DNA from: Betaproteobacteria bacterium HGW-Betaproteobacteria-11
GTDB lineage: Bacteria; Pseudomonadota; Gammaproteobacteria; Burkholderiales; Rhodocyclaceae
Direction: 5' to 3'
NCBI GenBank assembly: GCA_002842395.1
Contig: PHCV01000005.1
Span: 1 to 64,000 of the forward strand
Length of the DNA stretch: 64,000 nt
The translations under genes and the position numbers were made by a program. A model generated the notes under the pieces. It was not told the origin of the DNA, did no database searches, and worked only from the letters and a program-made list of their open reading frames with translations. Shown one piece after another: positions 19,832 to 27,496 of this stretch (the first letter of the stretch is position 1; the number at the start of each line of letters is the position of its first letter).

Positions 19832-20289
19832 GGCGTGCCTCGCTTTGGAATGTGGATGTTGCGTTCACGGAAATCGCCGCTTGCGGCCTGGGTGTGGCAG
19901 GCGGCGCAGTTGGCGGGGCTCTTGATCGCGGTGCGCTGCCAGGTGGGCGCCGCGATTTCGTCGTGCTCGCGGCGGAACCACGGCGTCTCGGTGATGCGCA
20001 GCAGCGGCTTGCCCGAGGATGTTGTGCTTCCGCCGCGGCCGGCGTGCCTGGTCAAAAAGTCGGTGATGGCGAGACGGCGATTGTCATCGAGGCTGGCATC
20101 GACCCCGAAGTGTCTGGGCAGATTTTCCATCAGCGCCCGCCAGGAAACAGCATCGAGCAGTTGCGGTGGGTAGGCGAGGTGACAGGACGCGCATTCCTCG
20201 TCGAAGGCCGCATGCTTCGGCACGCTGAAGCGATCGGCCCACGCCGGCAGAGCAAGGGCAATGAGCAGCAGGGCAAGCCAGGTTTTCAT
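19828..20289 (-). CDS. dhc: Periplasmic dihaem cytochrome c (DHC type)
   Basis: A 153-residue secreted cytochrome. The signal peptide MKTWLALLLIALALPAWA is followed by two haem-attachment motifs, CASCH (residues 33-37) and CAACH near the C-terminus. DHC is the proposed electron donor to SHP. ATG 20289 has AGGAG a few bases upstream. It lies 11 bases after shp and overlaps the cytochrome b gene by 4 bases. Confidence 0.9.
   Translation of the reverse strand: MKTWLALLLIALALPAWADRFSVPKHAAFDEECASCHLAYPPQLLDAVSWRALMENLPRHFGVDASLDDNRRLAITDFLTRHAGRGGSTTSSGKPLLRITETPWFRREHDEIAAPTWQRTAIKSPANCAACHTQAASGDFRERNIHIPKRGTP
20055..20079 (-). repeat. 25-bp dispersed element, copy 2 (degenerate)
   Basis: CGCCGT-CTC-GCCATCACCGACTTTT, three mismatches from copy 1. 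It lies sense within dhc and encodes RRLAITDF, in the same frame as copy 1. Confidence 0.5.
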
Positions 20290-20300
20290 TTGTGTCTCCT

Positions 20301-20681
20301 TCATTTCAGGGTGAGCAGCCAGGCCAGGAGATCGGCTTTCTCCTGGGCGCTGCATTCGCGGCCAACGACATCGTTGCAGTTGCGGCGGAACCACTTGTCC
20401 ACCTTGGCCGGACTGGTGAAGCGCTCGGCATTCGCCGCCGGCGCCAGAGGGGCGATCGTTTTGTCGGTTTTGGCATGGCGACCCGGCTGGGTCGGGCGGG
20501 TGGTGTGGCAGGTCGAACAACTCCAGTCGTTGCCATGAGTGGCGTCAAAGAAGCGGCCGCCGCGCTCGGCCACGGCCGGCGCGGCGGCCTCTTTCTCGAA
20601 GCGCGTCAGAAAATCGCGCGGGGTTTGCGCCATGGCGCCGGCGGAAACCAGAATTGCCAGAATGCATAGCGAGTGTCGCAT
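20301..20681 (-). CDS. shp: SHP-type monohaem cytochrome c (DUF1924)
   Basis: A 126-residue periplasmic cytochrome with a signal peptide (about residues 1-19) and one haem motif, CSTCH (residues 55-59). SHP proteins have an asparagine as distal ligand that leaves on reduction, so the haem binds oxygen or nitric oxide. Asn101 in the Cys-flanked segment RRNCNDVVGREC is the likely equivalent (inference from the family pattern). It is the first gene of the shp-dhc-cytochrome b-regulator-kinase-ATPase operon. The ATG at 20681 gives the best signal peptide; an in-frame start at 20717 is less likely. Confidence 0.88.
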   Translation of the reverse strand: MRHSLCILAILVSAGAMAQTPRDFLTRFEKEAAAPAVAERGGRFFDATHGNDWSCSTCHTTRPTQPGRHAKTDKTIAPLAPAANAERFTSPAKVDKWFRRNCNDVVGRECSAQEKADLLAWLLTLK

Positions 20682-20728
20682 GACGATCCCCGGAAGATAT
20701 TGCCTGGCGGTCATCATGAAGACAGCGG

Positions 20729-20767
20729 CTTAACCGTCACTTAACCGCCGCTTGACAGAGGCTTAAC
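20729..20767 (-). promoter_or_regulatory. Four-repeat CTTAAC operator upstream of shp
   Basis: CTTAAC occurs at 20729, 20740 and 20762, and CTTGAC at 20751: four hexamers at an exact 11-bp period with 5-bp spacers. This is the architecture of PmrA/QseB boxes. It lies 48-86 bp upstream of the shp ATG, in the gap before the operon that encodes a QseB-type regulator. Confidence 0.8.
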
Positions 20768-20810
20768 GGAGAAGTTGGCGGCGCGGGCGGAATGCCCGCT
20801 GAACAGGTGG

Positions 20811-21239
20811 TTAATCCTGCCTGACCACGGTCACCGGCACGCCAGCCAGACGAATGACGGCCAGCGCCGTCGAGCCGAGGAGAGCGCTGGCGGCGGCGGT
20901 ATGGCCGCGGCTGCCGATGATGACGAGGTCTGCTCCGTTGCGGCTGGCTTCCTCGACCAGGGTCGAGGCGATCTCGCCGAGCAGCACGCGCGGCGTGTAT
21001 CGTATGCCTTCGGCATCGAGCAGGGCGCGCGCCGGGGAAAGCTGATCGCCGCCTTGCGACTCCTGCATCGCCTCGATTTCCTCGGGCTTCATGAAACGCT
21101 TGAGCTCCCAGGTGTCGGCCGGCGGGACCACGGTGACCAGGGTGAGCGTGGAGCCGGCGCAACAGCGCATCAAGCGGATGGCATGGCGCACGGCGGCCGC
21201 GGTCTGCGGGGAGCCATCGACGGCGAGCAGTATCTTCAT
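20811..21239 (-). CDS. Universal stress protein (UspA family)
   Basis: A 142-residue single-domain UspA protein, MKILLAVDGSPQTAAAVRHA at the start and the ATP-binding loop IIGSRGHTAAASALLGSTA near the end. The G-x2-G-x9-G pattern places it in the nucleotide-binding subgroup. It stands alone on the minus strand; its 3' end is about 45 bp from the shp operator. ATG 21239 has GGGAGAAACGCC upstream, a plausible ribosome site. Confidence 0.93.
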   Translation of the reverse strand: MKILLAVDGSPQTAAAVRHAIRLMRCCAGSTLTLVTVVPPADTWELKRFMKPEEIEAMQESQGGDQLSPARALLDAEGIRYTPRVLLGEIASTLVEEASRNGADLVIIGSRGHTAAASALLGSTALAVIRLAGVPVTVVRQD

Positions 21240-21394
21240 GGCGTTTCTCCCGGAATGAGTCGGAACGAGTCGTCAAGTTTAGCCGCCAAGTGGCGCGACC
21301 GGCATGGCCGCCGGGGCGCGCTGCGTCCGCCTGTTAAAATCGCCGCTGCCTTCCTTGTCCGACTTCCAGCGGAAATGTTCGTTACAGAAATCCC

Positions 21395-21494
21395 GTCATT
21401 CCGGACGACGCATTGCGTCGATCCGGAATCCAGAGGGTGGCCGCCTCGAAGCACCGGGGGCCATTCCTGGATTCCGGGTCAAGCCCGGAATGAC
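21395..21494. repeat. 100-bp inverted-repeat element (REP/MITE-like)
   Basis: The outer arms GTCATTCCGG (21395-21404) and CCGGAATGAC (21485-21494) and the inner arms CCGGAATCCAG (21423-21433) and CTGGATTCCGG (21467-21477) are inverted copies. The unit can fold into a long hairpin. Such GTCATTCCGG...CCGGAATCCAG elements are common intergenic repeats in proteobacteria. It ends 30 bp before the permease start. Confidence 0.85.
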
Positions 21495-21524
21495 AAAGCC
21501 AATGCCCGACTCCTGCTACCCTCG

Positions 21525-22790
21525 ATGCGTATCGCCGTGCTCCTCTGTTTGCTTTTCTCGTTCGCCACGGCCCAAGCCGTGCCTGCGCTGCCGGGCATGC
21601 TGTCGGATGCCGCGCCGCAGCTGCTCGGCATTCCGCTCGAATTTTTTCTTTTCGGCGCGACGCTGCTCGGCGTGGCGCTGTTCCATCGGCATGTGCTGCC
21701 GATCGCGCTCGGCGGACTCGCTGCGCTGGGGGTCTACAAACTCGCGTTTACCGGCTTCAGGACGGGCGACGGGGTGGCGGGCCTGGCGCTGCATCTCGCC
21801 CATGAGAGCACGCTGCTCCTCAATCTGCTCGGGCTGCTGCTCGGCTTTGCCTTGCTGGCGCGGCATTTCGAGGATAGCGGGGTGCCCGGCCTGATGCCGC
21901 GGCTGCTGCCGGCCGGCTGGAAGGGGCCGTTCGTGCTGTTGTGCCTGATTTTCTTGCTCTCCTCGATTCTCGACAACATCGCCGCGGCGCTGATCGGGGC
22001 GACGGTGGTGGCCAGCGTGTTCCGTCGCCGCGTGCATGTCGGCTATCTGGCGGCGATCGTCGCCGCCTCCAACGCCGGCGGCACTGGTTCGGTGCTGGGC
22101 GATACGACGACGACCATGATGTGGATCGACGGCGTTTCGCCCTTCGACGTGCTGCATGCCTACGTTGCGTCCGGCACGGCGCTCGTTGTCTTCGGTATTC
22201 CGGCCTCATTGATGCAAACGCGCTTCTCGCCGCCCGGTCTGGCTTATCAAGGTGGCGGGCGGCTCGATGTCGTGCGGCTCGCCGTGGTCGGCTGGGTGTT
22301 GCTGGTCGCCGTGCCGCTGCGGGCGCCGGAGTGGAGCCTCCTGCCCGAGGCGGCGCGCGGTGCGGTGTTCCTGCTTGTGCTGGTGACCAGCGCCTCGCTG
22401 ATGCCGGTGGAAGCCCTGCCGCCGGCGTCCTGGCCGATGGCCCTCGTTCTGGGCTGCGTTTCCGCCGTGTCCGACAACATTCCGCTCACCGCCCTGGCCC
22501 TGAAGCAGGGCGGCTACGACTGGGGTTTTCTCGCCTATGCGGCCGGCTACGGCGGCTCGATGCTGTGGTTCGGCTCCTCGGCCGGGGTGGCGGTAGCGAA
22601 TCTTTTTCCCGAAGCCCGCTCGGCGGCAAGCTGGCTGCGCCATGGCTGGCCGGTGATCCTCGGTTATGCCGCCGGATTTTTCGTGCTGCTCGGGCTCCTG
22701 GGCTGGCATCCGCATCCGCCGCACAAGAGGATTACAGTGGTCACGGTGCAGACGCGCCTCGTGCCTGTCCTGGCGTCCGCCCCAGTGTAG
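21525..22790 (+). CDS. Ion permease of the ArsB/NhaD/citrate-transporter superfamily
   Basis: A 421-residue membrane protein with an N-terminal signal-like segment and about ten helices. Motifs include LLSSILDNIAAALIGATVVA and AASNAGGTGSVLGDTTTTMM (the superfamily NxGGxxSxxGDxTT loop), and a second inverted-repeat copy CVSAVSDNIPLTALALKQGG. These resemble NhaD-type sodium/proton antiporters and related transporters, but the substrate is not fixed by what I can see. ATG 21525 is chosen because the upstream frame passes through the inverted-repeat element. It is followed 33 bp later by a CPA2 antiporter, suggesting co-transcription and a common role in monovalent-cation balance. Confidence 0.82.
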   Translation: MRIAVLLCLLFSFATAQAVPALPGMLSDAAPQLLGIPLEFFLFGATLLGVALFHRHVLPIALGGLAALGVYKLAFTGFRTGDGVAGLALHLAHESTLLLNLLGLLLGFALLARHFEDSGVPGLMPRLLPAGWKGPFVLLCLIFLLSSILDNIAAALIGATVVASVFRRRVHVGYLAAIVAASNAGGTGSVLGDTTTTMMWIDGVSPFDVLHAYVASGTALVVFGIPASLMQTRFSPPGLAYQGGGRLDVVRLAVVGWVLLVAVPLRAPEWSLLPEAARGAVFLLVLVTSASLMPVEALPPASWPMALVLGCVSAVSDNIPLTALALKQGGYDWGFLAYAAGYGGSMLWFGSSAGVAVANLFPEARSAASWLRHGWPVILGYAAGFFVLLGLLGWHPHPPHKRITVVTVQTRLVPVLASAPV

Positions 22791-22793
22791 ACT

Positions 22794-22818
22794 CGCCGTC
22801 TCGCCAGCGCCGACTTTT
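22794..22818 (+). repeat. 25-bp dispersed element, copy 3 (intergenic)
   Basis: CGCCGT-CTC-GCCAGCGCCGACTTTT. It fills most of the 33-bp gap between two genes and is the only intergenic copy in the window. It is identical to copy 1, 5.3 kb away and in the opposite orientation. Confidence 0.85.
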
Positions 22819-22823
22819 TCCAC

Positions 22824-24161
22824 ATGCTGAAACTTCTACTGCTGTTGCCATTGCCAGCCTGGGCCGCCGCCGGCGCGAATGCCCCGGTGGGTGAAAACCT
22901 GCTCTGGCTGGCGCTGATCCTGATGAGCGCGCGGCTGTTCGCGCCGCTGGCGCAGCGCATCGGCTTTCCGGCAGTGCTCGGCGAATTGCTGCTGGGGGTC
23001 GCCCTGGGAAACCTTTCGTTGCTTGGCGTCACCTTGTTCGAAACGATTGCCCATGATCCGATCGTGGCCTTCATCGCCGAGCTCGGGGTGATTGTCTTGC
23101 TGTTGCAGATCGGACTGGAAACGCGGCTCAAAGATCTCATTTCCGTGGGACCGCGTGCCTTCGGCGTCGGCATCCTCGGCATCGTCACCCCCTTCGTGCT
23201 CGGCGCCTGGGTGGTCGGGCCGTGGCTGCTGCCGGGCAAAGACCCGAATGCCTATCTCTTTCTCGGCGCCACGCTGTCGGCCACCTCGGTCGGCATCACC
23301 GGCCGCGTGTTCCGCGATCTGGGCAAGCTTGATCTGCCCGCCGCGCGCATCGTGCTCGGTGCCGCGGTGATCGATGATGTGCTGGGGCTGGTGATTCTCG
23401 CCGTGGTCTCCAGTCTCGTTGCCGCCGGTTCGGTGAGTCTCGGCGTGGTGGCAGTGATCCTCGCCAAGGCGGTACTGTTTCTGGCCGGCAGTATCGGCTT
23501 CGGCCGCCTGATCGCGCCCTACACCAGCCGCTCGCTGGCACGGCTCGATGCCGGCCCGTCGATGCTCTTCGCCCAGGTGTTGTCTACCGCGCTGGCGCTG
23601 GCCTGGCTGGCCCACGTCATGGGACTGGCGCCGATCATCGGCGCCTTTGCCGCCGGCCTCCTGTTCGAGCCGGTCTACCTGCGTAACTTCGAACGGCCGG
23701 CCATCGTCCGCGAGATCGAGCCGTTGCTGCCGTCGAATGAAGCCGGGCTGGTCGAACGGATCCGGGTGATTCTGCAAAAACACAGCGGGCACCAGCACGA
23801 ACACATGATCGAGCCGATCGGCTACTTTTTTGTGCCGGTGTTTTTCGTCCTCACCGGTATGCAGGTGGAGCTGCGCACGCTGGCCGATCCGACCCTTCTT
23901 GCCGTGGGCCTTGGCGTCACGCTGGCCGCGGTGATCGGCAAGCTGGTCGCCGGGCTAGCCGCCGGCCGCGCCGCCGGGCCCTGGCTGGTGGGTTGGGGCA
24001 TGGTGCCGCGCGGCGAGGTGGGGCTGATCTTCGCCATGACCGGGCGGCAACTCGGGGTGATGAGCGAGGCGATGTTCTCCGTCATCGTCATCATGGTGAT
24101 CCTCACCACGCTGATCACGCCACCGGTGCTGACGGTGCTGCTAAGGCGCCAGCACCGATAG
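22824..24161 (+). CDS. Cation:proton antiporter, CPA2 (KefB/NapA-like) family
   Basis: A 445-residue membrane protein with about 12-13 helices and no C-terminal nucleotide-binding domain. The CPA2 signature is seen as GFPAVLGELLLGVALGN near residue 48, LLLQIGLETRLKDL near 93, SATSVGITGRVFRDLGKL near 153 and the ion-site motif GAAVIDDVLGLVIL near 180, where the two adjacent aspartates mark the electrogenic subgroup. ATG 22824 has no clear Shine-Dalgarno sequence, since the gap is occupied by the dispersed element; coupling to the preceding permease is possible. Confidence 0.9.
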   Translation: MLKLLLLLPLPAWAAAGANAPVGENLLWLALILMSARLFAPLAQRIGFPAVLGELLLGVALGNLSLLGVTLFETIAHDPIVAFIAELGVIVLLLQIGLETRLKDLISVGPRAFGVGILGIVTPFVLGAWVVGPWLLPGKDPNAYLFLGATLSATSVGITGRVFRDLGKLDLPAARIVLGAAVIDDVLGLVILAVVSSLVAAGSVSLGVVAVILAKAVLFLAGSIGFGRLIAPYTSRSLARLDAGPSMLFAQVLSTALALAWLAHVMGLAPIIGAFAAGLLFEPVYLRNFERPAIVREIEPLLPSNEAGLVERIRVILQKHSGHQHEHMIEPIGYFFVPVFFVLTGMQVELRTLADPTLLAVGLGVTLAAVIGKLVAGLAAGRAAGPWLVGWGMVPRGEVGLIFAMTGRQLGVMSEAMFSVIVIMVILTTLITPPVLTVLLRRQHR

Positions 24162-24181
24162 GTACCGGGTTTCGGTGCCGG

Positions 24182-24577
24182 TCAATCCCAGTGGTGACGG
24201 CCGTGGTGGCCTTCATGCCAGTCATCGCGATCGTCCCAGTCCTTGTGGTGATGCTTGTACCGGCCATGGCCGCGTTTTTCGACATAGACCACCCGCGGAC
24301 CGTAGTACGCCACCGGGCGCGGCGCGACATAGACCGGCGTCGGCACGTATTCCACGCGCCGGCCGCGTTCCGTCAGCACATAGACGCCGCCGGCCGCGCC
24401 CAGCGCGCCGCCGATGATGGCGCCGTCGCGGCCGCCGATCTGGTTGCCGATGAGGGCGCCGGTGGCGCCGCCGAGCGCGCCGCCAAGCGCGGCATCGCCG
24501 GCCGAACCATGCGCCAGAGCGCCGCTTGCAGCGAGCAGGAAAGTCGAACAGAGGGTAAATGTGGTTGCGGTTTTCAT
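24182..24577 (-). CDS. Secreted glycine-zipper protein with His-rich tail
   Basis: A 131-residue exported protein. The signal peptide (residues 1-22) precedes a glycine-zipper membrane-type hairpin (GGALGGATGALIGNQIGGRD, residues 32-51, then GAIIGGALGAAGG). A Tyr/Pro stretch and a C-terminal tail very rich in His and Asp (HHKDWDDRDDWHEGHHGRHH) follow, which could bind metal. It is convergent with the antiporter. ATG 24577 gives the signal peptide; the longer upstream frame lies across the non-coding gap and the channel gene in another frame. Function unknown. Confidence 0.85.
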   Translation of the reverse strand: MKTATTFTLCSTFLLAASGALAHGSAGDAALGGALGGATGALIGNQIGGRDGAIIGGALGAAGGVYVLTERGRRVEYVPTPVYVAPRPVAYYGPRVVYVEKRGHGRYKHHHKDWDDRDDWHEGHHGRHHWD

Positions 24578-24693
24578 GGCACACCTCGTGGTGATTGAAT
24601 GACGGCTGCAGGATAGCGGCCGCGGGCGCACGGAATGTGGCTGCCAGGTAAGCGTGTGTAACAAAGGATTACGCTGTGGCTTCCGAAGAAAGA

Positions 24694-25494
24694 TCAGCGT
24701 TTGGGCGGCACGGCGTGCAGTTTCTGAATTTCCGTGCGCAGCGCGGTGACCTCGGCGCGCAGTTCGCGAATGTCGTGGTGCATTTCGCGGCGCAGCTTTT
24801 TTTCGTCTTCGCCGATGAGGAAGGCGGCTATCGAGGCCGTCACCAGCGAGAGCAGGGCGAAGCCGATGATTACCGCGACTCCGGCAAACAGGCGCGAAGC
24901 CGTTGTCGTTGGCACGAGGTCGCCATAGCCGATGGTGGTGGCCGTGGCGAAGGCTAGCCACAAGCCTTCGCCGTAGTTGTCCACGGTCGGTTCCAGCAGA
25001 TAGAACACCCCACCGGAGAGGGCGAGGGTAATGGTGCCGACCGCCAGTGCCCAGGGCAGCAGCCGGGTGCGTACCAGGAGTTCCTGCAAGGTGGCCAGCG
25101 AGCGCGCCAGCAAGAGCGAAGCCCAGACCACACGCATCAGGCGGGTGAGCGCCAGCCACTGGCCGGCGATGCCGAACAGGCTTGCGGCGGCGGCGATGAT
25201 GATCACCAGGTCGATCCAGTTGCGGGCCGTGTAATGCCAGGGTTCGCGGCTGACATGGCGCATCCACAGCAGTTCCGCGCTGAAGGCCAGAAGAATCAGG
25301 GCATCCAGTGTACGGCCGAGGTCATGCAGGAGGGTTCGTGTCGGCGTGAGATCGATCCACAGCGCCGGCAAGGCCAGCAGGGCGACGAAAGTCATGGGCC
25401 AATGCAGGCGCTTTTGCCAGACGTGCGCGAGCGGCGCATCGTGCGGCGCGACGCCGCCGATGCCGAGAAGGCAGCGAAGCTCAAGTGTGGGCAT
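24694..25494 (-). CDS. Voltage-gated-type potassium channel
   Basis: A 266-residue membrane protein. Helices S1-S4 are followed by the pore with the selectivity filter ATTIGYGD near residue 188, S6, and a C-terminal coiled coil of about 35 residues (EKKLRREMHHDIRELRAEV). S4 carries spaced arginines (LALTRLMRVVWASLLLARSL). This is the KvAP-like bacterial channel layout, likely a tetramer. It may affect membrane potential together with the nearby cation transporters; that link is positional only. Confidence 0.9.
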   Translation of the reverse strand: MPTLELRCLLGIGGVAPHDAPLAHVWQKRLHWPMTFVALLALPALWIDLTPTRTLLHDLGRTLDALILLAFSAELLWMRHVSREPWHYTARNWIDLVIIIAAAASLFGIAGQWLALTRLMRVVWASLLLARSLATLQELLVRTRLLPWALAVGTITLALSGGVFYLLEPTVDNYGEGLWLAFATATTIGYGDLVPTTTASRLFAGVAVIIGFALLSLVTASIAAFLIGEDEKKLRREMHHDIRELRAEVTALRTEIQKLHAVPPKR

Positions 25495-25697
25495 GAGAGT
25501 GCTCAGGGTGAGTCATAAGGCGAAGTGTAGAACAACGTACTGGCTGCGGTCAGCTTCGGCGCACATCCCGGACAATCTTCATAAACAACTTTGAGTTTCA
25601 TCATTAATGCCATTGTTTCTACATAATTAATTCTTGGCCGTTACTTCAAAAAGTTAGGCTAACCCTTTGTTGTCAGGGAAAAAATCCGATTATTCCC

Positions 25698-25748
25698 TTG
25701 ACCCCTAAAAAAAAGTGGCATAAAGTGGAAATCAGTGGGAGTAAGTGG
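25698..25748 (+). promoter_or_regulatory. mraZ promoter with four MraZ boxes
   Basis: TTGACC (25698-25703) and TAAAGT (25721-25726) with a 17-bp spacer form a sigma-70 promoter. Four GTGG direct repeats at 25715, 25725, 25735 and 25745 have an exact 10-bp period and overlap and follow the -10. MraZ is known to bind tandem TGGGN-type repeats with 10-bp spacing, so negative autoregulation of the whole dcw cluster is expected. Confidence 0.88.
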
Positions 25749-25785
25749 GAAACAGTTTCCATTTTCCCGGCTCAAGGGGGTTCCA

Positions 25786-26232
25786 GTGTTTCAGGGTGCA
25801 GCGCCGCTCAATCTCGATGCCAAAGGTCGCATGGCCGTACCGGCGAAGCACCGCGATGCCTTGCTTGCCGCCGGTGCCGGGCGGCTGGTGTTGACGGCGC
25901 ATCCGCATCGCTGTCTGCTGCTTTATCCGCAACCGGCCTGGGAGCCGATCCGGGCTCAGGTTCTGGCCGCGCCGAGCCTGCAGATCGAGGCGGCGATGGT
26001 GCGCCGGCTGCTGGTCGGTTTTGCCGAAGAACTCGAACTCGATGGCTCCGGACGCCTGCTGATTTCACCCGCGTTGCGGGAATACGCCGGACTGGAAAAG
26101 GCAATCTGGCTGGTCGGTCAAGGCAGCCACTTCGAGGTGTGGTCGGAAGCCGGCTGGCGCACGCAACAGGAAGCGATCTTCGCGTTGGGCGACAAGCTGT
26201 TTCCCGCAGGGCTCGAAAACCTTGCGCTGTGA
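25786..26232 (+). CDS. mraZ: MraZ transcriptional regulator of the division cluster
   Basis: A 148-residue AbrB-like DNA-binding protein made of two SpoVT-type halves ([19 protein letters not shown] near residue 9; [20 protein letters not shown] near residue 85). The start is GTG 25786, five bases after AGGGGG; it matches the family start (FQG..LNLD). An upstream in-frame ATG at 25735 lies within the MraZ boxes and is unlikely. It is first gene of the dcw cluster, overlapping rsmH. Confidence 0.93.
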   Translation: MFQGAAPLNLDAKGRMAVPAKHRDALLAAGAGRLVLTAHPHRCLLLYPQPAWEPIRAQVLAAPSLQIEAAMVRRLLVGFAEELELDGSGRLLISPALREYAGLEKAIWLVGQGSHFEVWSEAGWRTQQEAIFALGDKLFPAGLENLAL

Positions 26233-27194
26233 GTGCGGACTCCCTCCATATCACCGTGCTGCTGGCCGAGGCCGTGGCGGCGCTGGCAGTGAAGCCGAAC
26301 GGAATCTATGTCGATGCCACCTTCGGCCGCGGCGGGCACAGCCGCAAGATTCTCGAATTGCTGGGGCCGCAAGGCCGGCTGATCGCGCTCGATCGCGATC
26401 CGGCGGCGATTTCCGCGGGACGCGCGCTCGCCGACCCGCGCTTCACGCTGGTCCATGCACATTTCGGGCGATTGGCCGAGGTGCTCGACGCGCTGGCGGT
26501 GCATCGTGTCGATGGCGTGCTGCTCGATCTGGGCGTGTCCTCGCCGCAACTGGATACGCCGGAACGGGGCATGAGTTTTCGTTTCGATGCGCCGCTGGAC
26601 ATGCGCATGGATACGACCCAAGGGGAAACCGCGGCCGAGTTTCTGGCGCGGGCGGCGCAATCCGAACTGGCGGGGGTGATTAAAGACTATGGCGAAGAAC
26701 GGTTTGCTCATGCGATTGCAAAGGCGCTTGTGGCTGCTCGGAGCGAGCACCGTATTGAGCGCACAGGAGAACTTGCCGCACTCGTGGCGTCCGTCGTGCG
26801 CACCCGCGAGCCGGGTCAGCATCCGGCGACGCGCACCTTCCAGGCCCTGCGGATTCATGTCAACCGTGAACTCGAGGAGCTTTCGCTAGCGCTGCCGCAG
26901 TGTCTTGAACGCCTCGTGCCCGGAGGACGACTGGCCGTGATCAGTTTCCATTCACTCGAAGACCGCATCGTCAAACGCTTCATGCGCGCCGGAGCGACGC
27001 CCGCCGAGCCGCCCAAGGCGGTGCCGATCCGGGCCGCCGACCTGCCAGCGCCGACTTTGCGCTTGATCGGCAAACCGGTGTATCCCTCGGCTGTCGAAAT
27101 CAAGCGCAACCCCCGCGCGCGCAGCGCCGTGTTGCGGGTGGCCGAGAAAACCGATGCACCGGCGGCCGGGCAAGCCGCCAGAGGCGCCGGTTGA
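26229..27194 (+). CDS. rsmH: 16S rRNA m4C1402 methyltransferase
   Basis: A 321-residue SAM-dependent methyltransferase acting on 16S rRNA C1402. Motifs: [24 protein letters not shown] (SAM site), [19 protein letters not shown] and the C-terminal [15 protein letters not shown]. It begins with GTG 26229, overlapping the mraZ stop as GTGA, so translation is coupled. A copy of the dispersed 25-bp element encodes ADLPAPTL in the linker before the last conserved block. Confidence 0.96.
   Translation: MSADSLHITVLLAEAVAALAVKPNGIYVDATFGRGGHSRKILELLGPQGRLIALDRDPAAISAGRALADPRFTLVHAHFGRLAEVLDALAVHRVDGVLLDLGVSSPQLDTPERGMSFRFDAPLDMRMDTTQGETAAEFLARAAQSELAGVIKDYGEERFAHAIAKALVAARSEHRIERTGELAALVASVVRTREPGQHPATRTFQALRIHVNRELEELSLALPQCLERLVPGGRLAVISFHSLEDRIVKRFMRAGATPAEPPKAVPIRAADLPAPTLRLIGKPVYPSAVEIKRNPRARSAVLRVAEKTDAPAAGQAARGAG
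27035..27059 (+). repeat. 25-bp dispersed element, copy 4
   Basis: CGCCGA-CCT-GCCAGCGCCGACTTTG. It lies sense within rsmH, encoding PAPTL in a linker; the frame differs from copies 1, 2 and 6. Confidence 0.75.
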
Positions 27195-27493
27195 TGCTGC
27201 GCCTGAATTTCATTTTGCTGCTGGTCGCGGTGGCGAGCGCGCTGGGCGTGGTGCGCGCCAACCATGAAGCGCGCAAGTTGTTCGTGGCGATGGAGGCCGA
27301 GCAGAAACGCATGCGTGACCTGGATGTCGAATGGGGTCAATTGCAGCTCGAGCAAAGCACCTGGGCGGCGCATATGCGGATCGAAAAGCTGGCCCGCGAA
27401 AAACTCGGCATGAAACCGCCGGTGGCCGGCAAGATCATTGCCGATTTTCCGGCCAATTCTCCGGCCGTTGCCGACGGGCAGGTCGCGAGGTGA
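27194..27493 (+). CDS. ftsL: Cell division protein FtsL
   Basis: A 99-residue bitopic division protein. It has a short cytoplasmic start, one membrane helix (LNFILLLVAVASALGVV, residues 4-20) and a periplasmic leucine-zipper-like coil (to about residue 75) that pairs with FtsB and FtsQ. The ATG shares one base with the rsmH stop. The identification rests on position and topology, as the family diverges in sequence. Confidence 0.93.
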   Translation: MLRLNFILLLVAVASALGVVRANHEARKLFVAMEAEQKRMRDLDVEWGQLQLEQSTWAAHMRIEKLAREKLGMKPPVAGKIIADFPANSPAVADGQVAR

Positions 27494-27496
27494 GAC

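Noticed and set aside
20775-21524. A 250-codon N-terminal extension of the permease
   Set aside because: It runs antisense to uspA and through the inverted-repeat element; the start at 21525 gives a normal membrane protein.
24578-25267. Large N-terminal extension of the glycine-zipper protein
   Set aside because: It is a shadow frame across the non-coding gap and the potassium-channel gene; the signal peptide begins at 24577.
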